This document shows positions 25,531-33,091 of a DNA stretch of 64,000 nucleotides, one piece after another. The notes beneath the pieces were generated by a model, which made no database searches, was not told the DNA's origin, and worked only from the letters and a program-made list of their open reading frames with translations. The stretch is taken from positions 1-64,000 of the forward strand of contig CAZYHZ010000007.1 in the NCBI GenBank assembly GCA_964647625.1. Reading direction: 5' to 3'. The DNA comes from DASRJG01 sp964647625 (GTDB lineage: Bacteria > Acidobacteriota > Polarisedimenticolia > Polarisedimenticolales > DASRJG01). Numbering within the stretch: the first letter of the stretch is position 1; every line of letters begins with the position of its first letter. The position numbers and the translations under genes are program-made.

Positions 25531-27633
25531 ATGGCAGAGCTCGACAACTCAACGAAGCAGGGCATGGTCGACCTCGACCGCTCGCATCTCTATGTCAATC
25601 GCGAGCTGTCCCTGATCGAATTCCAGCGCCGGGTCCTCGAGGAAGCCGACGATCCGTCGGTTCCGCTGCTCGAGCGGGTCCGGTTCCTGTCGATCTTCGG
25701 ATCGAACATGGACGAGTTCTTCATGATCCGGCTGGCGGGGCTCAAGCAGCAGGTCGATGCCGGCGTGCGCGAGGCCGGCCCTGACGGGATGACGCCGGCC
25801 GAGCAGCTCAGCGTCGTCCGCCGGATGGCGCACGACATCACGACGGAGGCGCGCAGGATCTGGCTCGAGCGCCTCGTCCCGTCGCTCGCGGCCGAAGGGA
25901 TCCGCGTCCTCGACTTCGAGGAGCTCCCGATCGAATCGAGGATCGAGCTTCGGACCTACTTCGAGACCGCGGTGTTCCCGGTGCTGACGCCGCTCGCCGT
26001 CGATCCGTCCCGGCCCTTCCCGCACATCTCGAACCTCAGCTTGAACCTCGCCGTGGTGATCCGCGATCCCGCGGGACAGGAGCACTTCGCCCGCGTCAAG
26101 GTGCCCGGTACCCTCCCCCAGCTCGTCCCCGTTCCCCGCGGCGCGGGGGGCGCCGAGGCGTGGTTCGTGCCGCTGGAGCAGCTCGTCGCGGCCAACCTCG
26201 ACGCGCTCTTTCCCGGGGAGCACATCCTCGAGGTCCACCCCTTCCGCGTGACCCGGAACGCCGATCTCGTGATCCAGGAGCTGGAGGCCGGCGACCTGCT
26301 GGAGACGATCGAAGAGGGCGTGCGGCAAAGGCAGTTCGGCTTCGTGACGCGGCTGACGTACGCCTCGACGATGCCGGCGCGGATCCTGGGCGACCTCCTG
26401 GTCAATCTCGACGCCGACCGGGAAGACTCCGACGCCGTGGACGGTCCTCTGGCGCTCGTGAACGTCGGGGCCCTCTACGCCGTCAGCCGGCCGGATCTCA
26501 AGGAGCCGCCGTTCCTCCCGACCCTCCCCCGCGGGCTCGAAGGGAAAGACTCTCAGCCGTTCGCCGCGGTCCGGGCGGGCGACATCCTGCTCCACCACCC
26601 GTTCGATTCCTTCGGCCCCGTCCTCGACTTCCTCGAAACGGCCGCCACCGACCCCGACGTCCTCGCGATCAAGATGACCCTTTACCGTGTCGGTCGGAAC
26701 GCGCCCGTCGTCAAGGCGCTCCTCGAAGCGCGCGAGGAAGGCAAGCAGGTGGCCGTTCTCGTCGAGCTGAAGGCCCGGTTCGACGAGGAGCGCAACATCG
26801 AGTGGGCCCGCGCGCTCGAGCGGGCCGGCGTTCACGTCGTCTACGGCCTTTTGGGCTTGAAGACCCACGCCAAGGTCGCGCTCGTCATCCGCCGTGAGGG
26901 CGACCGGATCCGGCGGTACACGCACCTGTCGACGGGCAATTACAACGTCGTGACCGCCCAGCAGTACACCGATCTCGGACTGCTGACCTGCGACGAGGAC
27001 CTCGGGGCGGACGCCAGCGACCTGTTCAACTACCTGACCGGGTATTCCGCAAAGACCGACTATCGGAAAATGGCCGTCGCGCCGATCAATCTCAGGGAAC
27101 GGGTCGAGGAGCTGATCGAGAGGGAGATCGCCCACCAGACGGCCGGCCGCCGCGGGCACATCGTCATGAAGATGAACGCCCTCGTCGATCGCCGGATGAT
27201 CCAGCTCTTTTACCGGGCCTCCCAGGCCGGGGTCATCGTCGACCTGATCGTCCGCGGCATGTGCAGCCTGAAGCCGGGCATTCCCGGGGTCAGCGACAAC
27301 ATCCGCGTGATCTCGATCGTCGGGCGGTTCCTCGAGCACAGCCGCGTCTTCTTCTTCCGGAACGGCGGCGACGAGGAGGTCTACCTCTGCAGCGCCGATC
27401 TCATGCCGCGGAACCTGAACGGCCGGGTCGAGGTGATGCATCCCGTGACCGATCCGCGCCTCGTCAGCGTCGTCCGGGAGGAGATCCTCGGCGCGTACCT
27501 CTTCGACACGACGAAGGCGCGGGTGATGGGTTCCGACGGGGCGTACACGCGCGTCGCTCGATCGTCGGACACGCCGTCGCTCAACGCTCAGGAGTGGTTC
27601 TTGCGGGAGCGAGCGACGCATCGCCGCGGGTGA
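25531..27633 (+). CDS. ppk1: Polyphosphate kinase 1
   Basis: 700 residues, normal PPK1 length. N-domain starts YVNRELSLIEFQRRVLEEA, then the head domain with SNMDEFFMIR. Both active-site histidines are present: H465 in RRYTHLSTGNYN (autophosphorylated residue) and H603 in RFLEHSRVF, in the HKD phospholipase-D-like domains. It reversibly makes polyphosphate from ATP. Downstream lie a Lys/Ala peptide gene and the convergent ppx gene. The promoter is readable: TTGTAA at 25492-25497, 17 bp, TATTGT at 25515-25520, then only 10 bp to the ATG with no SD, which again suggests a leaderless mRNA. An alternative start is the ATG at residue 12. Confidence 0.96.
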   Translation: MAELDNSTKQGMVDLDRSHLYVNRELSLIEFQRRVLEEADDPSVPLLERVRFLSIFGSNMDEFFMIRLAGLKQQVDAGVREAGPDGMTPAEQLSVVRRMAHDITTEARRIWLERLVPSLAAEGIRVLDFEELPIESRIELRTYFETAVFPVLTPLAVDPSRPFPHISNLSLNLAVVIRDPAGQEHFARVKVPGTLPQLVPVPRGAGGAEAWFVPLEQLVAANLDALFPGEHILEVHPFRVTRNADLVIQELEAGDLLETIEEGVRQRQFGFVTRLTYASTMPARILGDLLVNLDADREDSDAVDGPLALVNVGALYAVSRPDLKEPPFLPTLPRGLEGKDSQPFAAVRAGDILLHHPFDSFGPVLDFLETAATDPDVLAIKMTLYRVGRNAPVVKALLEAREEGKQVAVLVELKARFDEERNIEWARALERAGVHVVYGLLGLKTHAKVALVIRREGDRIRRYTHLSTGNYNVVTAQQYTDLGLLTCDEDLGADASDLFNYLTGYSAKTDYRKMAVAPINLRERVEELIEREIAHQTAGRRGHIVMKMNALVDRRMIQLFYRASQAGVIVDLIVRGMCSLKPGIPGVSDNIRVISIVGRFLEHSRVFFFRNGGDEEVYLCSADLMPRNLNGRVEVMHPVTDPRLVSVVREEILGAYLFDTTKARVMGSDGAYTRVARSSDTPSLNAQEWFLRERATHRRG

Positions 27634-27650
27634 ATCGGTCAACAACCATC

Positions 27651-27678
27651 TTGACTTGCAATCCACCTCCTTTATATT
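27651..27678 (+). promoter_or_regulatory. Sigma-70-type promoter of the Lys/Ala peptide gene
   Basis: -35 TTGACT at 27651-27656 and -10 TATATT at 27673-27678, spacer 16 bp, lying in the short AT-richer gap after ppk1. The same hexamer pair and spacing recur before the second peptide gene at 53574-53601. Confidence 0.8.
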
Positions 27679-27710
27679 CGGCTTCACGAAGCGAAGGGAG
27701 GTGAGAGACC

Positions 27711-27764
27711 ATGGCAGCGAAGAAGAAGGCCAAGACGGCGAAGAAGAAGGCCGCGAAGAAGTAA
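27711..27764 (+). CDS. 17-residue Lys/Ala-rich peptide
   Basis: Encodes MAAKKKAKTAKKKAAKK, ten lysines in 17 residues, from an ATG preceded by the SD GGGAGGTGA (27697-27705). It has its own promoter 33 bp upstream and a perfect intrinsic terminator 31 bp after the stop, so it forms a free-standing transcription unit between ppk1 and ppx. No family known to me; the composition is that of histone H1 or HU C-terminal tails, which bind nucleic acids and other polyanions. Its last codons and stop (GCGAAGAAGTAACTCG) are identical to those of the second peptide gene at 53690, so the two units are paralogous. The transcript could alternatively work as an RNA. Confidence 0.7.
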   Translation: MAAKKKAKTAKKKAAKK

Positions 27765-27795
27765 CTCGACTCACTCAGACATCGAATAGATCTCA

Positions 27796-27828
27796 GGGGA
27801 CGCCGTCATCGGCGTCCCCGTTTTTTTT
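27796..27828 (+). terminator. Intrinsic terminator of the peptide gene
   Basis: Perfect 10-bp stem GGGGACGCCG / CGGCGTCCCC with a TCAT loop (27796-27819), followed by G and T8 (27821-27828). It lies inside the 3' end of the convergent ppx coding region, whose stop is in the stem-loop. Confidence 0.93.
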
Positions 27829-29362
27829 GCACGCGCAGCACGATCTCGGCGCCGAGCAGCTTCGCCAGGAGGTCGGTCCGCCGGCGCGCCTCCCAGACCT
27901 CCAGCGCCGCGTCGTCCCCCTGCGTGATCAGATCGATCGTCACTCGGGCGCCGCGGCCGCGAACCTTGACGTCCTTCACGGCACGGTAGTGGCTGCGATC
28001 GAGCCCTTCGGCCAAGCGGAGTAGCGCCGCCGCGGCCTTCACCTCACGGAAGACGTCGGGCGGGAGCAGCTCGGCGCCTCCTTCCAAGGGCTTGGGCACT
28101 CCCTTCCGGTGGTGATGGAGGGCGATCTGCCCGATCGCTTCGATCTCATCGGCCCGGAAGCCGAAAAGCTCGGAATTGACGATCAAATAGTACGAGTGCC
28201 GGTGGTGCTCCTCGTGCTCGATCAAGTGGCCGATATCGTGGAGCAAGGCCGCCATCTCGAGCCAGTTGCGGGTCTCGGCGCCCATGCCCAGCCGCCCGCG
28301 AAGCTGGTCGAACAGGCGCAGCGACAGCGCCGCGACGTGCTCGCTGTGGGCCAGAGGCGCCCCATACCGGCGCGCCAGCCGGACGACGCTCCGCCGCCTC
28401 GCGTCCATGATGCGGGCGGACTCTTCGATCCCCTTCGCATGCCGGGCGATGTAGTCCTGGAGCAATCCCTCACGAAGCGCCCAGGTGCACGCCTGGATCG
28501 CCGGGGCCTTCAAGCGGCGGAGGACGATGTCGGTCAGCAGGGCCCCCGACGTGATCAGGTCCACACGCTTGGGATCGACACCCCGAAGCGCGAGCCGGGC
28601 GTCGCGGTCCGAGCGCGCGAGCGTCCGGCGCAAGCGGGAGATCGCATCCGCCGGAACTTCGAGCCCGTGAATGTTGGCGGGGCGGACGCCCAGACGATGG
28701 GACGCCATGGCGATCAGGCTGAGGAGCGTTCCCGACGTGCCGATCACCCGCCTCACCTTGCGCCGCGCGGCGGTCACGAGCGCCGGCTCGAGCTCCTGCC
28801 TCAGGAACGCCTCGAGCGTCGCGATGTCCTTCGCGCGCGGCGGATCTCTCGGCAGGAACCGCTCGGTGATCCGGGACACGCCGAGCTTGAGGCTGTGAAG
28901 CTCCTCCGCCCGCCCCCCGTCGACCAGGACGATCTCGACGCTGCCCCCTCCGATGTCGAGAAGGACCGTCGGCACCCGGTCGAGGTCCTCGACCTGGGCA
29001 ACGCCGAGGTAGATCAGCCGGGCTTCCTCCCGGCCGGGGATGACCCGGACCCGGATCCCGATCTCGTCGTAGATGCGCTGGATGAATTCGCCCCCGTTCT
29101 TCGACTCGCGCACGGCGCTCGTCGCCACCGCGCGGATCCGGGTCGCCCCGTGCCGCAGCGCGATGCTCTTGAACGTGGCGAGCGTCCGGAGTCCCCGGTC
29201 CATGGCCGATTTGCCCAGGCGCCCGGTGGTCAGGGTCTTGTCGGCCAGCCGGACCATTTCCTTGGCCCGGTCGAGCACGATGAAGTGTCCGTCGGGGCGC
29301 GCCTCGGCCACGATCATGTGGAACGAGTTGCTGCCGACGTCGATGGCCGCGATGCGCATCAT
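27806..29362 (-). CDS. ppx: Ppx/GppA exopolyphosphatase with C-terminal HD domain
   Basis: 518 residues. ASKHA phosphatase core: AAIDVGSNSFHMIVAE (phosphate 1 loop), VLLDIGGGSVEIVLVDGG and VIGTSGTLLSLIAMA. C-terminal half (about 320-510) holds an HD-type helical domain with LLHDIGHLIEHEEHHRHSYY, as in long Ppx/GppA proteins. It cleaves terminal phosphates of polyphosphate and/or pppGpp. The gene converges on ppk1 and its last codons overlap the peptide gene's terminator, which places an A8 run in the ppx coding strand. ATG at 29362 or 29359. Only 35 bp separate its start from the 150-bp repeat element, so the element may supply or disturb its promoter. Confidence 0.94.
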   Translation of the reverse strand: MMRIAAIDVGSNSFHMIVAEARPDGHFIVLDRAKEMVRLADKTLTTGRLGKSAMDRGLRTLATFKSIALRHGATRIRAVATSAVRESKNGGEFIQRIYDEIGIRVRVIPGREEARLIYLGVAQVEDLDRVPTVLLDIGGGSVEIVLVDGGRAEELHSLKLGVSRITERFLPRDPPRAKDIATLEAFLRQELEPALVTAARRKVRRVIGTSGTLLSLIAMASHRLGVRPANIHGLEVPADAISRLRRTLARSDRDARLALRGVDPKRVDLITSGALLTDIVLRRLKAPAIQACTWALREGLLQDYIARHAKGIEESARIMDARRRSVVRLARRYGAPLAHSEHVAALSLRLFDQLRGRLGMGAETRNWLEMAALLHDIGHLIEHEEHHRHSYYLIVNSELFGFRADEIEAIGQIALHHHRKGVPKPLEGGAELLPPDVFREVKAAAALLRLAEGLDRSHYRAVKDVKVRGRGARVTIDLITQGDDAALEVWEARRRTDLLAKLLGAEIVLRVQKKRGRR

Positions 29363-29397
29363 GCGATGCGCATTGTCTCACCGCCTCGTGGGGTGCA

Positions 29398-29547
29398 ACG
29401 GAAGTCTTGTCACGCCGCGTCTGCACTTCTACTCGACAGCTTCAAGAGGATGGGCGCAAAAGCTGCCGCGCGTCGCGTCTTGGGGCCTTGAAGCTGGAGA
29501 GAGAAGTGCAGACGCGGCGTGACAAGACTTCCGTCACACGACGCTAG
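29398..29547. repeat. 150-bp inverted-repeat element, copy 2 (near-perfect)
   Basis: Outer arms are a perfect 33-bp inverted repeat (29398-29430 and 29502-29534, beginning ACGGAAGTCTTGTCACGCCG). A second pair CAGCTTCAAG (29437-29446) / CTTGAAGCTG (29487-29496) nests inside, so transcripts would form a long hairpin. No ORF. The right edge ACACGACGCTAG overlaps the stop codon of the response-regulator gene at 29544. Same family as 7581-7730. Confidence 0.92.
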
Positions 29548-30239
29548 CGCTGCTCTTCCGGGTCTTGGAGCCGATATCCGACCCCGCGGACGGTGACCAG
29601 CCAGTCGGACGCCTCGCGAAGCTTCGAGCGCAACCGGCGCACGTGTGTATCCACGGTGCGGGAATGAACGTCCGCGTCGTAGCCCCAGACCTCGGACAGG
29701 AGCGTTTCCCGCGTCCGCACGCGTCCACGGGCGCGCACGAGATCCTCGAGCAGACGGAACTCGGTCAGCGTGAGGCTGAGCGGCTTGCCGGAGACGACCG
29801 CCCGATGATCGGAGGCCTGGATCTCGATCGGCCCCATCCGCAGCGCGCCCTCGCGTGGGTCGGCTCGCTTTTGCCCGCGTTTGAGGAGGCCGCGGATCCG
29901 GAGGACCAGCTCGCGCGGGGAAAACGGCTTCGTGACGTAGTCGTCGGCCCCGAGCTCGAGCCCGAGGATGCGGTCGATCTCCTCGTTCCGCGCGGTCAGC
30001 ATGATGACGGGGACCATGCGTGTCGCCGGATCGGCGCGAAGCTCCTTCAGAACCTCGATTCCCGAAAGCTCGGGAAGCATCCAGTCGAGAACGACCAGCT
30101 CGGGGGGATCGCCGCGCAGGGATTCGAGGGCCGCTCGGCCGTCGCGCGCGACGCCGACCTCGAAGCCTTCTTTCGAAAAGACCCGGCGAAGGAGATCGGC
30201 GATGTCCGCCTCGTCCTCGACGATCAGCAGATGCTGCAC
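29544..30239 (-). CDS. OmpR/PhoB-family response regulator (orphan)
   Basis: 231 residues. Receiver domain: LLIVEDEADIADLL, phospho-Asp in VVLDWMLPELSG, MLTAR and TKPFSPREL with the conserved Lys. Winged-helix output domain with LTLTEFRLLEDLVRARGRV and HSRTVDTHVRRLRSKL. Closest in look to PhoB, and placed next to ppx/ppk1, but no kinase gene is adjacent. Start GTG at 30239; a GGGAGGG purine run lies about 12 nt upstream. The stop codon TAG is part of the conserved edge of the 150-bp element, so insertion may have trimmed the C-terminus slightly. Confidence 0.92.
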   Translation of the reverse strand: MQHLLIVEDEADIADLLRRVFSKEGFEVGVARDGRAALESLRGDPPELVVLDWMLPELSGIEVLKELRADPATRMVPVIMLTARNEEIDRILGLELGADDYVTKPFSPRELVLRIRGLLKRGQKRADPREGALRMGPIEIQASDHRAVVSGKPLSLTLTEFRLLEDLVRARGRVRTRETLLSEVWGYDADVHSRTVDTHVRRLRSKLREASDWLVTVRGVGYRLQDPEEQR

Positions 30240-30340
30240 CGGTTCCGGGGCCTCCCTCCCGCGACGAAACGTTACGGAAGCCCGGAATACGCGGCGTTAC
30301 ACGAGAGTAAAGTCGCTGTAACTTATGCGGCGGAACCGGC

Positions 30341-31336
30341 TCAGAAACCGCCGTCGGCGTTCCGGAGAAGTGCTTCGACCTCGAATCGGAGCGCCAAGGC
30401 GAAGCGCGGCTCCCCGTTCGCCTTGAAATCGTCCATCTGCCGGGCGGCCACGGCGATCAGGCGCTCGCGCGCGGGGACGGCTTCGGGGTCCAGCCGGACG
30501 CCGAAAACGGCGGTCGCATAAGCGTCGGTCAACCGCCCGGCTTCATAGTCCGCGCGGAACGCCCGGCCCAGCTCGCGCTGGATGCCCTCGGGCCCCGATG
30601 CGACGCCGGGATAAAGGCGCTCGGCCGCGAACAGGCGCTCGGCCGCCGCGTACCCTTCCCCTCGCTCCAACGCGCGTGCGGCCTGGTTGTGCCAGACGAA
30701 CGCGGCACCTTGCTCGAGAGGAACGACGCGGGTCAGCGAGTCGGCTCCCGGCCCGGACTCGCGAGAGCTTCGGAACGGGATGGCGCCGGTTTCCGCGAGC
30801 CGGTCCGCGATCATGAATCGTTCCGACGCGGCGGCTCGCCCTTGCGGATCGAACCCGCCGGCGATCGTCGTCTCGACGTCGATCGGGTGGGACGGAAGCG
30901 CGACACGCAGCGCGACATGGCTCGTTCCCGATGCAATCTCGACCGGGATGCCCAGGCGCATCGCAAGCAGCCCTTCGAGAATCGTCGACGAGACGCAGTT
31001 GAACTCGCCGCGCCCCAGGACGTCGTCGAGGCCGTCGGCGTCGTCCCGGTAGCCGGCGAGCACGTGCTCGTGGAGGTACCGGTGGAGACGCCTGGCGCGG
31101 CGCTCGGGAGACCCCGACTCTCCCGCGGACGCCGCGACCCTGCGGGCCAAGGCATCGAAGCGGGCCTCGAAAAACCGCTGCTCGCGGGCGTCCAGACCGG
31201 TCGCGTCGAACACCGACCTCAGGATGCGATGGGTCTCGTCGACGTTCGGCTGCGCACCGGCGATCCCGCACCATCCGATTGCGATCAATATCAGGCCGCA
31301 TCGAGCGGCCCTCGCCGACAGCCGCGCCGTATCCAC
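30341..31336 (-). CDS. Exported transglutaminase-like/SirB1-like protein
   Basis: 331 residues from a GTG. Signal sequence at about residues 12-28 (LILIAIGWCGIAGA). A helical region is followed by GRGEFNCVSSTILEGLLAMR and, about 30 residues on, GTSHVALRV with a later acidic stretch PIDVETT: the Cys-His-Asp/Glu order of the transglutaminase-like superfamily as found in SirB1-type proteins. The C-terminal 130 residues look like TPR-type helices (HNQAARALERGEGYAAAERL). Catalysis and substrate are unknown. Confidence 0.7.
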   Translation of the reverse strand: MDTARLSARAARCGLILIAIGWCGIAGAQPNVDETHRILRSVFDATGLDAREQRFFEARFDALARRVAASAGESGSPERRARRLHRYLHEHVLAGYRDDADGLDDVLGRGEFNCVSSTILEGLLAMRLGIPVEIASGTSHVALRVALPSHPIDVETTIAGGFDPQGRAAASERFMIADRLAETGAIPFRSSRESGPGADSLTRVVPLEQGAAFVWHNQAARALERGEGYAAAERLFAAERLYPGVASGPEGIQRELGRAFRADYEAGRLTDAYATAVFGVRLDPEAVPARERLIAVAARQMDDFKANGEPRFALALRFEVEALLRNADGGF

Positions 31337-31402
31337 AGTAAATCGAATGTAGGCCCCGGATCGGGGCGCGGCAACCTTCCGGGGCGGCGGCTGGACCTGG
31401 GG

Positions 31403-32113
31403 TCAGTTCCCCCGCGGCGCCCGCCGTCTCGAGACGGAATCGCGGAGACGCTCGAGTGCTACGGCCTCGATCTGGCGGACCCGCTCGCGGGACAGGCCGA
31501 GACGCACCGCGACGTCCTTGAGCGTTCGCTCGGGCTCCCCGCCGAGCCCGAAACGCCACGTCAGGACGAGCCGCTCGCGCGGCTCGAGCCCGAGGACCTC
31601 GCGCCGCACCTGAAGCTTCCGCTCTTCCTCCAGAAGATCCGCGGTGGGCGAAGGGTCGGGGTGCGGGAGGCGCTCTCCGAGCGCGCGCGTGCCATCGTGG
31701 GCCTCGGGAGCGTCGAGGTGCATCATGCGAACGCTTCGCAGGCCCCGCTCGCGGGCCGAATGCGGCACGTGGATCGTGTGGGGCTGCTCGGCGACCGCGC
31801 AGAGAATTTCCCTCCGGATCCAGAACGACGCGTAGGTCATGAATCGTGTGCCGCGCTCGGGGCGGTAGTGCCGGATCGCCTTGAGCAGTCCGACGCACCC
31901 TTCGGCAATGAGGTCCTCGAACGGCACGCCACGGCCGCGAAACTCCTTTGCGATCCCCACGATGTAGGAGAGGTTCGTCAGAACGAGGGGCTCGATCGCG
32001 TCGGCGTCGCCGCCGACCGCCCGCGCGACGCTCGCCTGTTCGTCGAGAAGCGAGCGCCGGGGCACTTGCCGGATCGCATGAAGGTACTGCCTGACGGTCG
32101 AGCTGGTTTGCAC
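31403..32113 (-). CDS. RNA polymerase sigma-70-family factor (group 2/3 type)
   Basis: 236 residues from a GTG with SD GGAGG five bases upstream. Region 2: DLIAEGCVGLLKAIRHYRPE and TRFMTYASFWIRREIL (core binding and -10 recognition); region 3 weak; region 4: ERTLKDVAVRLGLSRERVRQ (-35 recognition HTH). It starts with a short region 1.2-like segment SSTVRQYLHAIRQVP and lacks region 1.1, so it is an alternative sigma factor related to RpoD/RpoS/SigB-like proteins rather than the housekeeping one. It follows the TonB receptor cluster on the same strand but with its own leader. Confidence 0.92.
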   Translation of the reverse strand: MQTSSTVRQYLHAIRQVPRRSLLDEQASVARAVGGDADAIEPLVLTNLSYIVGIAKEFRGRGVPFEDLIAEGCVGLLKAIRHYRPERGTRFMTYASFWIRREILCAVAEQPHTIHVPHSARERGLRSVRMMHLDAPEAHDGTRALGERLPHPDPSPTADLLEEERKLQVRREVLGLEPRERLVLTWRFGLGGEPERTLKDVAVRLGLSRERVRQIEAVALERLRDSVSRRRAPRGN

Positions 32114-32176
32114 GTCGTCCTCCGTGGTCGCAACGGCACGCTAACCGCCGACGCCGACGGAATCCGTACGTTCGCG

Positions 32177-33082
32177 TTACGGAATGGCAGTTCCGACGAT
32201 CGGGCAGTTCAACGTTCCTTCGAATACGGGCTTTCCCTTGGCGTTCACGACGCGCGCGAGGGGCGAATAGCCGGGAGCCTTCGGCCACGTCGTGGACTCC
32301 GCGGCGTCGGCCGGCGGCCACGCCGCTTTCTTGCCACGCACCGTGAGCGTTGACACCGGCACGTTCCCCGAAGCATCGAGCCTTAGGCTTCCTTCGAAGT
32401 AGAGGTACGGCGCCCGCTTCCCCTGGTACCACGCGTAGCGCCGCGTCGCCCGGCCCCCGCGCCCTTCCGCTTTCATGCCGGCGGTCGTCCCCTCGGGAAC
32501 GACCGGCGCATTCAGGTAGATCCCGGTGGAAGCGGCCGTGTACCCGCTCGTCTTGTCCGCGAGGAGCTTCTCGATCGTGGCCGCGTCGCGCACCCAGTTC
32601 GTCTCGACGAAGTCGTCGGGGGTCGTGATCTTCCAGATGTCCCACAAGTCGGAGTAGCCGGGATCCCCGGGGGCTTTCTCGATCACCGGGAACTGTCCGA
32701 GCCGGTAGTTCCCGCCCGAGTCGTAGAACACGTAGTAGCGCGCGGGCTTCGACGGCCGGATGTCGAGGTCGTAGCAGCGGGCGGAGAAACCAGCGGGTCC
32801 CGACACCGGCACGGCGAAGCGCGGATCGTCCAGCGAGAACGCCTCCCCCGCCGCGGGGAGCCTGGGGTTCGCGGACCGGCGGAGCAGCGTCCCTGCGGCG
32901 TCCGAGAACCGGTCCACGGAAAGGAGCGGCGCGTTCACGCCCATCTCGTCCAGGGTCGGCGCCTGCGGCGTGCGATCGGCCGGCGGGATCTCCGGCGGTC
33001 CCTTCGGGATGAGCGGGTCGGCCTGGGCGAGGATCGAGCGTCCCGCCGAGGCGGCGAGGAGGAGGGCGATCCAGAGCTTCAT
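32177..33082 (-). CDS. Secreted protein of unknown function downstream of TonB receptor
   Basis: 301 residues with a signal peptide (MKLWIALLLAASAGRSILAQ). Contains ARYYVFYDSGGNYRLGQFPV, YSDLWDIWKITTPDDFVETN and a late AYLYFEG-like strand region; no family recognised. Two Cys near the middle and the end (SARCYDL, TLNCPIVG) may form a disulfide. It starts 9 bp after the receptor gene stop, so it probably assists the same uptake system, for example as a surface or periplasmic partner (inference). Confidence 0.7.
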   Translation of the reverse strand: MKLWIALLLAASAGRSILAQADPLIPKGPPEIPPADRTPQAPTLDEMGVNAPLLSVDRFSDAAGTLLRRSANPRLPAAGEAFSLDDPRFAVPVSGPAGFSARCYDLDIRPSKPARYYVFYDSGGNYRLGQFPVIEKAPGDPGYSDLWDIWKITTPDDFVETNWVRDAATIEKLLADKTSGYTAASTGIYLNAPVVPEGTTAGMKAEGRGGRATRRYAWYQGKRAPYLYFEGSLRLDASGNVPVSTLTVRGKKAAWPPADAAESTTWPKAPGYSPLARVVNAKGKPVFEGTLNCPIVGTAIP

Positions 33083-33091
33083 CGCGCCCCC

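Noticed and set aside
30290..30325. TTAC repeats at 11-bp spacing upstream of the orphan response regulator as a Pho box
   Set aside because: Only four matching bases per unit; too weak compared with the boxes at 39371 and 39520.
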